DNA of 64,000 nt, from the NCBI RefSeq assembly GCF_000211835.1, contig NZ_AEGR01000048.1, forward strand, positions 1-64,000, written 5' to 3'. Under the pieces are notes generated by a model. The model ran no database searches. It saw only the letters and a program-made list of their open reading frames with translations, and was not told where the DNA came from. This DNA comes from Hylemonella gracilis ATCC 19624 (lineage in GTDB: Bacteria; Pseudomonadota; Gammaproteobacteria; Burkholderiales; Burkholderiaceae_C). Positions 52,197 to 64,000 of this stretch are shown here, one piece after another (the first letter of the stretch is position 1; each line of letters starts with the position of its first letter). A program made the translations under genes and the position numbers.

Positions 52197-52682
52197 CTAG
52201 AGCCCGCCCTCGTCTGCTCGCCACACCCCATAAGCCCGCAGCGCCGCCTCAATCTGCATAGCCTCGCTGGTTTCCAACGGGTACAGCCGATAACTGGGCG
52301 CCACGATGGGTTCCACCTTTGTCGCGCGCACCACGAACACGCTGTGGATGGGAAAGCGCTCGCCAGCCATCGCGCGCAGGGGATCGGCCCAGCGGGCGTA
52401 GTCGGCGTCGGAGGGCTGGGCCTCCGTGGCGAGGCCGAGCACCTTGTACCCCTTCTGGGCGAACACGTCGATGAAGCTGAGGCACACCTTGGCGTTGGCG
52501 CGGATGTTCCGGGCCGAGCCTGGCGAGGCGATGTTCGCCACGACGATGTGCTCGCTGTCCAGAACAGCGAATATCTCCTTGGGCGAGACGTTGGGTTGAC
52601 CGGATGCGTCCACCGTGGCGAGCCAGCAGAGCACGCTGCGTTGCGCCATGGCCTGGATGTCGGGACCGAGGAGTTGCTTCAT
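52197..52682 (-). CDS. Pyridoxamine 5'-phosphate oxidase-family (flavin split-barrel) protein
   Basis: A 161-residue protein of the PNPOx-like split-barrel group, with VLCWLATVDASGQPNVSPKEIFAVLDSEHIVVANIASPGSARNIRAN as the typical flavin-site region. Such proteins bind FMN or F420 and act as oxidoreductases or haem-related enzymes; the substrate is not visible. It stands alone, divergent from the DUF2277 gene across 72 bp. GC and codon use are those of the chromosome. Confidence 0.88.
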   Translation of the reverse strand: MKQLLGPDIQAMAQRSVLCWLATVDASGQPNVSPKEIFAVLDSEHIVVANIASPGSARNIRANAKVCLSFIDVFAQKGYKVLGLATEAQPSDADYARWADPLRAMAGERFPIHSVFVVRATKVEPIVAPSYRLYPLETSEAMQIEAALRAYGVWRADEGGL

Positions 52683-52754
52683 ATCGGCTCTGGTTGTTTG
52701 CGCTCAGTCTAGCTAGACTGGCGCGACCAACCGAACGACCACCGACGCCCCACC

Positions 52755-53036
52755 ATGTGCCGCAACATCAAGACGCTCTTCAACTTTGAGCCTCCGGCGA
52801 CCGAGCTGGAGATACGCGACGCCTCGCTGCAGTTCGTGCGCAAGCTCAGCGGCTTCTCGGTGCCTTCGCGCGCCAACGAGGCGGCGTTCAATCAGGCGGT
52901 GGAAGAGGTCGCGGCCACGGCGCGCAGGCTGATGGCCAGCCTGGTTACCCACGCGGAGCCCCGCAATCGGGAGGTGGAGGCGCTCAAGGCCAAGGAAAGG
53001 TCGGCCAAGCGTTTTGGCACGGACGCCTTGTCCTGA
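52755..53036 (+). CDS. DUF2277 domain-containing protein
   Basis: A 93-residue protein beginning MCRNIKTLFNFEPPATELEIRDA, then LQFVRKLSGF, the signature of DUF2277. The biochemical role is unknown. The Cys at position 2 and the RNI-L-NF motif are conserved in the family. It is monocistronic as far as seen, convergent with the DinB gene 84 bp away. That gap holds a CGCCCA simple-sequence run. Confidence 0.92.
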   Translation: MCRNIKTLFNFEPPATELEIRDASLQFVRKLSGFSVPSRANEAAFNQAVEEVAATARRLMASLVTHAEPRNREVEALKAKERSAKRFGTDALS

Positions 53037-53120
53037 CGCCGATCCTGCGGGCCTGCTCGCCCCCGTCCTCGCCCACGCCCACGCCCAACCCCACGCAGGC
53101 CGCGTCCGCAGCCGCCCGGC

Positions 53121-53654
53121 TCACACCTCGTTCGGAATCAGCGTGAACAGATCCGTCACGCCCACATCCACGCCCGCCTGGAACAGCAGGGTGCTGGCCT
53201 GGCCGCGGTGGTGGGTCTGGTGGTTGAAGAAGTGCTGGAGCAGGGCGCCGACGTTGCGGGCCTGTGGCTTGCCCGAGGTGTTGGCGTAACGCAGGGTCTC
53301 GGCCAGGTGCGCGGGTGTGAGTTGCTGGGCGAACTGGAGGATCACGGCGTCGAGCCGCGTGCGGTAGTCCCACAGTTCCGCGAAGGATGCCGCCATGGGC
53401 TCGCGCAGCGAGGTCGGCTTCGGAAAGCCCTGCATCGCTTCTTGCAGCCCGCCCAGTGCCGGGTGCTGCGCGAAACGCTGCAGCCAGATGGTGTCGGCCA
53501 CGGCGAGGTGGTTCAGCGTTTCGTAAAGCGATCCGAAGAAGGCGCCGCGGTCTTGCCGCAGTTGCGCATCGCTCAACTGGCCGGCGGCCTCGTAGAGCTT
53601 GGTGTTCATCCAGCGGTTGTAGTCCGCCATCAGGGTGCAGGAAGCAGGGGTCAT
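53121..53654 (-). CDS. DinB-family protein
   Basis: A 177-residue four-helix-bundle protein of the DinB/YfiT superfamily. The three metal-binding histidines are expected in TLNHLAVADTIW and FNHQTHHRGQ. LMADYNRWMNTKLYEA is the usual first helix. Members include thiol-dependent metal enzymes of unknown substrate. It is about 50 bp from the end of the ArsR-type regulator gene on the same strand, so they may share a transcript. Confidence 0.9.
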   Translation of the reverse strand: MTPASCTLMADYNRWMNTKLYEAAGQLSDAQLRQDRGAFFGSLYETLNHLAVADTIWLQRFAQHPALGGLQEAMQGFPKPTSLREPMAASFAELWDYRTRLDAVILQFAQQLTPAHLAETLRYANTSGKPQARNVGALLQHFFNHQTHHRGQASTLLFQAGVDVGVTDLFTLIPNEV

Positions 53655-53706
53655 GGTCAGGGCAGGGGCGTAGCTTGGACTGAGCGTGGGCTGAGCAGGG
53701 AGGAGG

Positions 53707-54438
53707 CTACGCCATTGTGGGGGCGGCGTCCGCCAGATGGGGCAGCAGTTTCTGCTGCCCGGTGGGTGTCAGCTCGATGGCGCGCCCCGTGCCGCGCCGC
53801 AGCCAGCCGCGGTTCAGAAAATGCTGCAGCAATTCGTCCGCGAGCTGACCGGCCAGATGGTCACGGCGTTCGGACCAATCGAGGCAACGGTAGGCGTAAC
53901 GGCGTTTGCGCGTGGGTTCGGGCGGGGTGAATCCCAGTTCGGCCAGCCAGGCGCGGCCCGCTACGCTGAGTTCAAAACCCTCGGGGTGGGTGCGCAGGCC
54001 CTCGCCTCGCAGCAGGCTGTCGAACAGGCGCACGCCCAGGGCGCCGGCCAGGTGGCCGTAGCAGCAGCGCGCCTGGCGCAGCCGTTCGCGTTCGGGGCGG
54101 GCCCATTCACGTTCATGCACGTCCCGTTCGGCGACCAAGGCCAGCGATTCAAGCGCGTGCGCCACCTCGGCGTCGGCCAGCCGGTAGTAGCGGTGCCGCC
54201 CGCGCTGTTCGCAGACGATGAACTGCGCTTCCAGCATCTTGCCCAGGTGCCCGCTGGCCGTGGCCGGTGTCACCGAGGCGGCCCGTGCCAGTTCACCCGC
54301 GCTGGCGTAGTCGCCCGAGAGCAGGTAGGCCAGCATGCGCGAGCGCGCCGGGTCGGCCACGACGGCCGCCACCCGGGCCAGGCGCGGCTCGTGCGGTGAG
54401 GATGACGGTGCGGACGCGCGGGACGGTGATGGGGGCAT
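53707..54438 (-). CDS. ArsR-type winged-helix transcriptional regulator with C-terminal extension
   Basis: A 243-residue regulator. The winged helix (about 20-100) reads VAAVVADPARSRMLAYLLSGDYASAGELARAASVTPATASGHLGKMLEAQFI. The remainder is an unassigned C-terminal domain (about 100-243) with RCCYGHLAGALGVRL, which holds a vicinal Cys pair that could sense metals or thiols. It begins five bases after the ABM-domain gene, so it likely regulates that small operon. The ligand is not known. Confidence 0.88.
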   Translation of the reverse strand: MPPSPSRASAPSSSPHEPRLARVAAVVADPARSRMLAYLLSGDYASAGELARAASVTPATASGHLGKMLEAQFIVCEQRGRHRYYRLADAEVAHALESLALVAERDVHEREWARPERERLRQARCCYGHLAGALGVRLFDSLLRGEGLRTHPEGFELSVAGRAWLAELGFTPPEPTRKRRYAYRCLDWSERRDHLAGQLADELLQHFLNRGWLRRGTGRAIELTPTGQQKLLPHLADAAPTMA

Positions 54439-54443
54439 GGCCT

Positions 54444-54788
54444 TCAGACCAGGGCTTGCAGGGAATCGCTGGGCGCATTGTCGCGGTCGCGCAGGCCGTA
54501 GTCACGCAGCACGGCCGCCACGCGCAGCCGGTAGTCGGCGAACAGCGCGCTGCGGCCCGCCTGCTGCGCCGCGCGGTGTTGCGTCTGCTGGCGCCAGGCG
54601 CGCACGGCGTCCTCGTCGCGCCAGAAGCTGAGCGAGAGGTAACGGCCGGGGCGCGACAGGCTCTGGAAGCGTTCGACGGAGAGGAAGCCATCGATGCCCT
54701 CCAGCAGGGGCCGCAGCTGCGCGGCCGTGTCGAAGTAGGCCGCTTCGGCGCCAGGCTTGGCTTCCAGTTCGAACAGCACGGCGATCAT
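54444..54788 (-). CDS. Antibiotic biosynthesis monooxygenase (ABM) domain protein
   Basis: A 114-residue ferredoxin-like-fold protein: [61 protein letters not shown] and a conserved HRAAQQAGR helix. Members are small cofactor-free monooxygenases or haem-binding proteins. The ATG overlaps the stop of the NIPSNAP gene. A much longer open frame reading upstream is not used. Confidence 0.85.
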   Translation of the reverse strand: MIAVLFELEAKPGAEAAYFDTAAQLRPLLEGIDGFLSVERFQSLSRPGRYLSLSFWRDEDAVRAWRQQTQHRAAQQAGRSALFADYRLRVAAVLRDYGLRDRDNAPSDSLQALV

Positions 54789-55123
54789 GGGCGCACCTGC
54801 CGTGGCTGGTTCAGCGTGCTGGCCACGTCGTCCAGCCAGGTGCGTTCCTCGCGCAGGATGAAGCGCTGCGTCTGCGCCAGCTCGAAGTTGGCCCGTCCTT
54901 CCGCGTCTTGCCGCAGCACCGCGCGGTAACGCTCGTAGGCCGCCAGGTCGTCGAAGCCGATCAGGCCCCAGGCGATGTCGTTCGTGCCCTCGTGCGGCAG
55001 AAAGTAACCCAGCAAATTGCCGCCGCAGCGCGGGATGATGCGGCCCCAGGCCTCGGCGTAGCGCTGGAAGGCGGCGCGCTGGAACGGGTCGATCTGGTAG
55101 CGGATGAAACAGGTGAGGGACAT
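54785..55123 (-). CDS. NIPSNAP-family protein
   Basis: A 112-residue protein of the NIPSNAP group: [66 protein letters not shown]. This is another dimeric alpha/beta-barrel fold related to ABM. Start at 55123 is chosen because the upstream extension to 55264 lacks family sequence. It is the first gene of the NIPSNAP - ABM - ArsR unit; 137 bp precede it before the Nudix stop, room for its promoter. Confidence 0.85.
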   Translation of the reverse strand: MSLTCFIRYQIDPFQRAAFQRYAEAWGRIIPRCGGNLLGYFLPHEGTNDIAWGLIGFDDLAAYERYRAVLRQDAEGRANFELAQTQRFILREERTWLDDVASTLNQPRQVRP

Positions 55124-55260
55124 GGTGCTGGGGCTCCTGAAGTAAGAGCAGGCATTCTGGAAGCCGCCACGCGGGGGATGTTTCGGTGCAGGCCGAAATG
55201 ACGGTGCCGAAACACGCCGAGGTGCTGCAGCAGGCGCCACACGCACTGACCTCTGTGCCC

Positions 55261-55791
55261 TCACTTGGCCGGGATCGCCATCTCCTGCGGGTCGAAGCCC
55301 TTGCCGCGCAGCCAGTCGCGCAGCGCGTACCCGGTCGCGGCGGGCCAGTAGCGGGCCTGCTCGAAGCGCAGGTGCTTGTACTCGGCCAGTTCCTCATTGA
55401 GCCGCACCGTGCCCTCGGCGGGCACGTGGTACGCGATGATCAATTGGTTCATCCGCTCGAAGGTGTAGTGGCCGATGAAGGCCGCGCTCAGGGGCCGCAG
55501 GCTCAGTTCTTCCTCCACCTCGCGCTGCACGGCTTCGTGCGGCAGCTCGTTCTTTTCCAGAAAGCCGGTCACCAGCGCGAAGAAGCCTGGCGGCCAAGCC
55601 ACGTTGCGCGCCAGCAGCAGGCGGCCTTCGTGCTCGACCACCGCGGCCACCACCGGCGTGGGGTTGTCCCACCAGACAAAGCCACAGCCCTCCGCCCGAC
55701 AGAAGCGGCGCGTGAAGCCGCCTTCGACGCGGTCGTGCAGTGGGGCCGCGCAGCGCGGGCAGAACTGGAATTCGGGGGTGGCGGGGGTCAT
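55261..55791 (-). CDS. Nudix hydrolase with N-terminal zinc ribbon
   Basis: A 176-residue protein. The zinc ribbon CPRCAAPL...CRAEGCGF precedes the Nudix box [21 protein letters not shown] (about 76-96), with the GX5EX7REXXEEX pattern intact. The layout resembles NudC-like (NAD-capped RNA / NADH pyrophosphatase) proteins but is shorter, so the substrate is uncertain. The frame is open far upstream; the ATG at 55791 matches the first family residues. Confidence 0.88.
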   Translation of the reverse strand: MTPATPEFQFCPRCAAPLHDRVEGGFTRRFCRAEGCGFVWWDNPTPVVAAVVEHEGRLLLARNVAWPPGFFALVTGFLEKNELPHEAVQREVEEELSLRPLSAAFIGHYTFERMNQLIIAYHVPAEGTVRLNEELAEYKHLRFEQARYWPAATGYALRDWLRGKGFDPQEMAIPAK

Positions 55792-56162
55792 GACGAGGGT
55801 GGGTGCAGGGCTAAAAGGGGTGAGGGAGGGGCGTGGGAGGGGCGTGGGAAGGCAAGCGGGCGTGGCGCAGAGGCCGCCGGGAGCAAAAAACCATCTTCGC
55901 ATGCCGCTGGAGGCCGTTGCCATGGGGGTAAGACGGTCCGCGCGGCACGCAAGTTGCTCAACACTGCGCCCCGGCGAGGTCGAACGGCCGTTGTTGGGCC
56001 GTCTCGCGGGCGGCATTCACGGTTGATCTTTATGTGTCCCCAATTAAATTCCGATCAGAAAACTAGGTCTTTAAATAAGAATCTGACCCCTATTGTTTTC
56101 TTGGAAGCCTACTGAATCTGCTCTATGCTCGGCCCCCTTGTCATGATTAGCAGGAGCAGGCC
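55792..56162. other. Intergenic region before gltB with AT-rich REP-like remnant
   Basis: 371 bp with no gene. 56034-56110 is conspicuously AT-rich for this genome and contains ATGTGTCCCCAATTAAA and AAGAATCTGACCCCTATTG-type strings. These are reminiscent of short sequences scattered near RAYT-type transposases in betaproteobacteria. The gltB promoter presumably lies downstream of it; AGGAG precedes the gltB ATG. Confidence 0.45.
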
Positions 56163-60893
<4,731 letters not shown>

Positions 60894-60902
60894 GGAAAGA
60901 AG

Positions 60903-62381
60903 ATGGGAAAAGTCACTGGCTTCATGGAGTACGAGCGTCTCGAGGAGGGCTACGAGCCCGTCACGAAGCGCGTCAAGAACTACAAGGAATTCGTGATTGG
61001 CCTGAGCGAGCCGCAGGCGAAGCAGCAGGGCGCGCGTTGCATGGACTGCGGCACGCCCTTCTGCAACAGCGGTTGCCCGGTCAACAACATCATTCCGGAC
61101 TTCAACGACCTGGTCTACCAAGGGGACTGGAAGAACGCGATCGAGGTGCTGCACAGCACCAACAACTTCCCCGATTTCACGGGCCGTGTTTGCCCCGCGC
61201 CCTGCGAGGCGGCCTGCACGCTGAACATCAACGACGACGCGGTGGGCATCAAGTCCATCGAGCACGCCATCATTGACCGCGCCTGGGCCGAGGGCTGGAT
61301 CAAGCCCCAGCCCGCCACGTTCAAGACGGGCAAGAAGGTCGCCGTCGTGGGTTCCGGCCCGGCGGGCCTGGCCGCTGCCCAGCAGCTGGCGCGTGCCGGT
61401 CACGCCGTGACCGTGTTCGAGAAGAACGACACGGCCGGCGGCCTGCTGCGCTTCGGCATCCCGGACTTCAAGTTCGACAAGTCGCACATCGACCGCCGTG
61501 TCAAGCAGATGGAAGCCGAGGGCGTGGTGTTCAAGACGAACACGATGGTCGGTGAACTCCCCAAGGGGTCGAAGGTCACCAACTGGGCCAAGGACACGGT
61601 CAGCCCCGAGCAACTGAAGAAAGAATTTGATGCCGTGCTGCTGGCGGGCGGCGCCGAGCAGAGCCGTGACCTGCCGGTGCCGGGCCGTGACCTGGACGGC
61701 ATCCACTTCGCGATGGAATTCCTGCCGATGCAGAACCGCGTCAACGCGGGCGGCAAGATCAAGGACCAGATCATGGCCACCGGCAAGCACGTCATCGTGA
61801 TCGGCGGCGGCGACACGGGGTCCGACTGCGTGGGCACCAGCAACCGCCATGGCGCGGCCAGCGTGACCCAGTTCGAGGTGATGCCCCAACCGCCCGAGCA
61901 GGAGAACAAACCCCTGGTCTGGCCCTACTGGCCGCTCAAGCTGCGCACCAGCTCTAGCCACGAGGAAGGTTGCGTGCGCGAGTTCGCCGTCTCAACCAAG
62001 GCCTTCATCGAGGGAGAAGGCAAGGACAAAGGCCGCATCGTAGGTCTGAAAACCGTGCACGTCGAATTCAAGGACGGCAAGTTCGTCGAGATTCCGGGCA
62101 CGGAGAAGGAATACAAGGCCGACCTCGTGCTGCTCGCCATGGGCTTTGTGAGCCCGGTGGCCAGCATCCTCGAATCCTTTGGTGTCGAGAAAGACCCGCG
62201 CGGCAACGCCAAGGCGGGCGTGGATGCCCAGGGTGGCTATCGGACCAGCGTGGACAAGGTGTTCGCGGCCGGCGACATGCGTCGCGGACAGTCCCTGGTG
62301 GTCTGGGCGATCCGCGAAGGTCGTCAGGCGGCCCGCGCTGTCGACGAATTCTTGATGGGTTCAAGCACCCTGCCGCGCTGA
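60903..62381 (+). CDS. gltD: Glutamate synthase (NADPH) small chain
   Basis: A 492-residue FAD protein that passes electrons from NADPH to GltB. The 4Fe-4S ligands are in [14 protein letters not shown] and [17 protein letters not shown] is bound at [13 protein letters not shown] and NADPH at GGGDTGSDC. The final [28 protein letters not shown] is a family hallmark. AAGGAAAGA precedes the ATG. It is the second gene of the gltBD operon, full length. Confidence 0.97.
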   Translation: MGKVTGFMEYERLEEGYEPVTKRVKNYKEFVIGLSEPQAKQQGARCMDCGTPFCNSGCPVNNIIPDFNDLVYQGDWKNAIEVLHSTNNFPDFTGRVCPAPCEAACTLNINDDAVGIKSIEHAIIDRAWAEGWIKPQPATFKTGKKVAVVGSGPAGLAAAQQLARAGHAVTVFEKNDTAGGLLRFGIPDFKFDKSHIDRRVKQMEAEGVVFKTNTMVGELPKGSKVTNWAKDTVSPEQLKKEFDAVLLAGGAEQSRDLPVPGRDLDGIHFAMEFLPMQNRVNAGGKIKDQIMATGKHVIVIGGGDTGSDCVGTSNRHGAASVTQFEVMPQPPEQENKPLVWPYWPLKLRTSSSHEEGCVREFAVSTKAFIEGEGKDKGRIVGLKTVHVEFKDGKFVEIPGTEKEYKADLVLLAMGFVSPVASILESFGVEKDPRGNAKAGVDAQGGYRTSVDKVFAAGDMRRGQSLVVWAIREGRQAARAVDEFLMGSSTLPR

Positions 62382-62390
62382 GAACCTGGT

Positions 62391-62414
62391 CCTCCGCGGT
62401 GGCTTCTGCGGAGG
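62391..62414 (+). terminator. Possible hairpin terminator after gltD
   Basis: A perfect 7-bp stem CCTCCGC/GCGGAGG with a ten-base loop lies ten bases after the gltD stop. No T-run follows, so intrinsic termination is doubtful. It may stabilise the gltBD mRNA end. Confidence 0.35.
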
Positions 62415-62558
62415 GATGCCATTCAGTGTCGTGTTCTCTGGCAGTGTGGGCTTCGGGGCCGCCTCGCCATTCCCCTTGGAGCAAGGGGACGCGGGCATGC
62501 TTTATGATCCCTCGGCTTGGAGACGAGTACCGTTCTCACGGGCTAACACATTCACGAC

Positions 62559-63389
62559 ATGGCTGAACCAACACAACAAGGCAGGCCGGACTCCCCCATG
62601 GTCGAATTGCGCGACGTGGTCTTCGGCTACGGCAAGCGCGCCATCCTGGACGGGGTCAACCTGGTGATACCGCGTGGCAAGGTCACCGCGATCATGGGCG
62701 CCTCTGGCGGTGGCAAGACCACCGTGCTGCGACTGATCGGTGGACAGATCCGCGCCCAACAGGGCCAGGTGTTGTTCGACGGGCAAAACGTCGGCGAGAT
62801 GGATCACGCTCGCCTTTACGAAGCGCGTCGCCGCATGGGCATGCTGTTCCAGTTTGGTGCGCTTTTCGCCGACCTCAGTGTGTTCGAGAACGTTGCCTTT
62901 CCCTTGCGTGAGCACACCAAGTTGAGCGAAGACTTGCTGCGCGGCGTGGTGTTGATGAAACTCAATGCCGTGGGCCTGCGCGGCGCGCGCGATCTGATGC
63001 CCAGCGAGGTCTCGGGCGGCATGGCTCGGCGCGTGGCGCTGGCACGCGCGATCGCCTTGGACCCCGAGCTGATCATGTACGACGAGCCGTTCGCCGGGCT
63101 GGACCCGATTTCACTGGGCACCGCGGCCCAGCTGATCCGCCGACTCAATGACAGCCTGGGCGTGACCAGCATCGTCGTCTCGCATGACCTGGAGGAAACC
63201 TTCCAGATCGCGGACCATGTGGTGATCCTGGCCAACGGCGCCATCGTCGCGCAAGGCACGCCAGCCGAGGTTCAAGAATCCAGCGATCCCTTGGTCAGGC
63301 AATTTGTCCATGCCTTGCCCGATGGGCCTGTGCGATTTCACTATCCCGGTCCGACCGTGGAAGAAGACTTCGGCGGGGTGCGCTCATGA
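62559..63389 (+). CDS. mlaF: Phospholipid transport ABC ATPase MlaF
   Basis: A 276-residue ABC ATPase of the Mla system that moves phospholipids between the outer and inner membrane. Walker A is GASGGGKTT (about 49-57), the signature SGGMARRVALARAIALDPELIMYDEPFAGLDP spans the C-loop and Walker B, and the switch His is in SHDLEE. The N-terminal MVELRDVVFGYGKRAILDG fits MlaF. Start ATG at 62559; a second ATG 13 codons later is possible. 177 bp precede it after gltD. Its stop overlaps the ATG of a mini-ORF that leads to mlaE. Confidence 0.93.
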   Translation: MAEPTQQGRPDSPMVELRDVVFGYGKRAILDGVNLVIPRGKVTAIMGASGGGKTTVLRLIGGQIRAQQGQVLFDGQNVGEMDHARLYEARRRMGMLFQFGALFADLSVFENVAFPLREHTKLSEDLLRGVVLMKLNAVGLRGARDLMPSEVSGGMARRVALARAIALDPELIMYDEPFAGLDPISLGTAAQLIRRLNDSLGVTSIVVSHDLEETFQIADHVVILANGAIVAQGTPAEVQESSDPLVRQFVHALPDGPVRFHYPGPTVEEDFGGVRS

Positions 63390-63454
63390 GCGCCGCGCCG
63401 TTCTACCCCACGCAAGATCGCGCCGCAGTGCGTAGCACGGAGGTTATTCAATGA
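63386..63454 (+). CDS. 22-codon mini-ORF bridging mlaF and mlaE
   Basis: The frame starts with an ATG overlapping the mlaF stop (ATGA). It encodes [20 protein letters not shown] followed by two residues, and ends with a TGA overlapping the mlaE ATG (ATGA). Its last codons include the GGAGG ribosome site for mlaE. It could be a translational-coupling leader or simply the relic of a longer mlaE or mlaF end. No family is visible. Confidence 0.4.
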   Translation: MSAAPFYPTQDRAAVRSTEVIQ

Positions 63455-64000
63455 GCTGGTGGCGTCCCTCCGACGTGGGTTACGCGGTGCGCAGCAAGTT
63501 GGTCGACATCGGCCGTGCGACGCGGCTGTTCATCCGTTTTTGGCAACTGGCCCGACCCACCTTCCGCCGTTTCGGTTTGGTCAGTGAGCAGATCCACCTG
63601 CTGGGCAATCACTCGCTGGCCATCATCGTCGTCTCGGGCCTCTTCGTGGGCTTCGTGCTGGGCTTGCAGGGTTATTACATCCTGGTGGATTTTGGTTCGG
63701 AACAGGCCTTGGGTCAGATGGTCACGCTCTCCTTGGTGCGTGAACTCGGTCCGGTCGTCGCCGCGCTGCTGTTCGCCGGCCGGGCGGGCACTTCGCTCAC
63801 GGCGGAGATCGGCCTGCTCAAGGCCGGCGAGCAGCTCAATGCCATGGCCATGATGGCGGTCGATCCGGTGCAGCGCATCTTGGCGCCGCGCTTCTGGGCT
63901 GGCGTGATCGCCTTGCCCTTGTTGACCGCGGTCTTCAGCGCGGTCGGCGTGCTGGGTGGATGGGTGGTTGGCGTGGTCATGATTGGCATCGACCCCGGGG
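63451..64000 (+). CDS. mlaE: Phospholipid transport permease MlaE, N-terminal part
   Basis: The permease of the Mla ABC system; 183 residues are visible and the gene runs off the window. It starts [21 protein letters not shown] with GGAGG seven bases upstream. [28 protein letters not shown] is the first membrane region. [27 protein letters not shown] and [26 protein letters not shown] are the MlaE signature blocks. The rest of the operon (mlaD, mlaC, mlaB) is expected beyond the window. Confidence 0.93.
   Translation, partial: MSWWRPSDVGYAVRSKLVDIGRATRLFIRFWQLARPTFRRFGLVSEQIHLLGNHSLAIIVVSGLFVGFVLGLQGYYILVDFGSEQALGQMVTLSLVRELGPVVAALLFAGRAGTSLTAEIGLLKAGEQLNAMAMMAVDPVQRILAPRFWAGVIALPLLTAVFSAVGVLGGWVVGVVMIGIDPG

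Overview
The window is high-GC DNA from a betaproteobacterium, most probably Burkholderiales and within that a Comamonadaceae-like genome. This rests on gene content and order read from the sequence: an imuB-dnaE2 mutasome end, metK divergent from two LpxL/LpxM-type acyltransferases, engB / cytochrome c4 / resB-ccsB / msrPQ / lysA-lptM / cyaY / mrcA / pilMNOPQ-aroK-aroB-dgt, then gltBD and mlaFE. No rRNA or tRNA was found, so the species is not fixed.

Layout. 1-3.4 kb: 3' end of imuB and all of dnaE2 (SOS error-prone polymerase). 3.5-7.9 kb: a lone sugar-type periplasmic binding protein translationally coupled to a membrane c-di-GMP enzyme that has its own periplasmic binding domain. 8.3-11.7 kb: PAP2 phosphatase, gamma-glutamylputrescine oxidase with a perfect palindrome upstream, and metK. 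11.8-26.6 kb: lipid A-type acyltransferases and a surface-polysaccharide locus of lower GC (O-antigen ligase, O-acyltransferase, UDP-GlcA 4-epimerase-like enzyme, several glycosyltransferases and a tandem pair of about 600-residue glycosyltransferase-like proteins of unknown role). Its long minus-strand run is coupled to engB. 26.6-35.8 kb: cytochrome c biogenesis, methionine sulfoxide repair, lysine synthesis and frataxin. 35.9-46.7 kb: PBP1A, the type IV pilus assembly operon pilMNOPQ running into aroK, aroB and dgt. 46.7-49.7 kb: an MFS transporter, a DUF1415 protein and a methyltransferase; two of these genes carry in-frame arrays of a 9-bp repeat.

49.8-52.2 kb is the most unusual part. 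A REP-associated tyrosine transposase gene abuts a low-GC array of four integron-type gene cassettes on the minus strand. Each cassette has one small ORF that starts a few bases after a GTTRRRY-like core. In three of the four the TAA stop lies inside the next TAAC core. The attC-like sites are imperfect inverted repeats. No integrase is in the window, so it is either the tail of an integron or a CALIN (cluster of attC sites lacking an integrase). A hairpin repeat of about 22 bp with a compensatory base change lies at its upstream side.

52.2-55.8 kb: small accessory enzymes (flavin split-barrel protein, DUF2277, DinB, ArsR-type regulator with two ferredoxin-like-fold proteins, zinc-ribbon Nudix hydrolase). 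56.2-62.4 kb: glutamate synthase gltB-gltD. 62.6-64.0 kb: mlaF and the start of mlaE, bridged by a 22-codon ORF with ATGA overlaps at both ends; mlaE runs off the window.

Working together: the envelope theme is strong (lipid A acylation, polysaccharide, PBP1A, type IV pili, Mla lipid transport, LptM). The rest is core metabolism and redox repair, interrupted by one mobile insertion zone at 49.8-52.2 kb.
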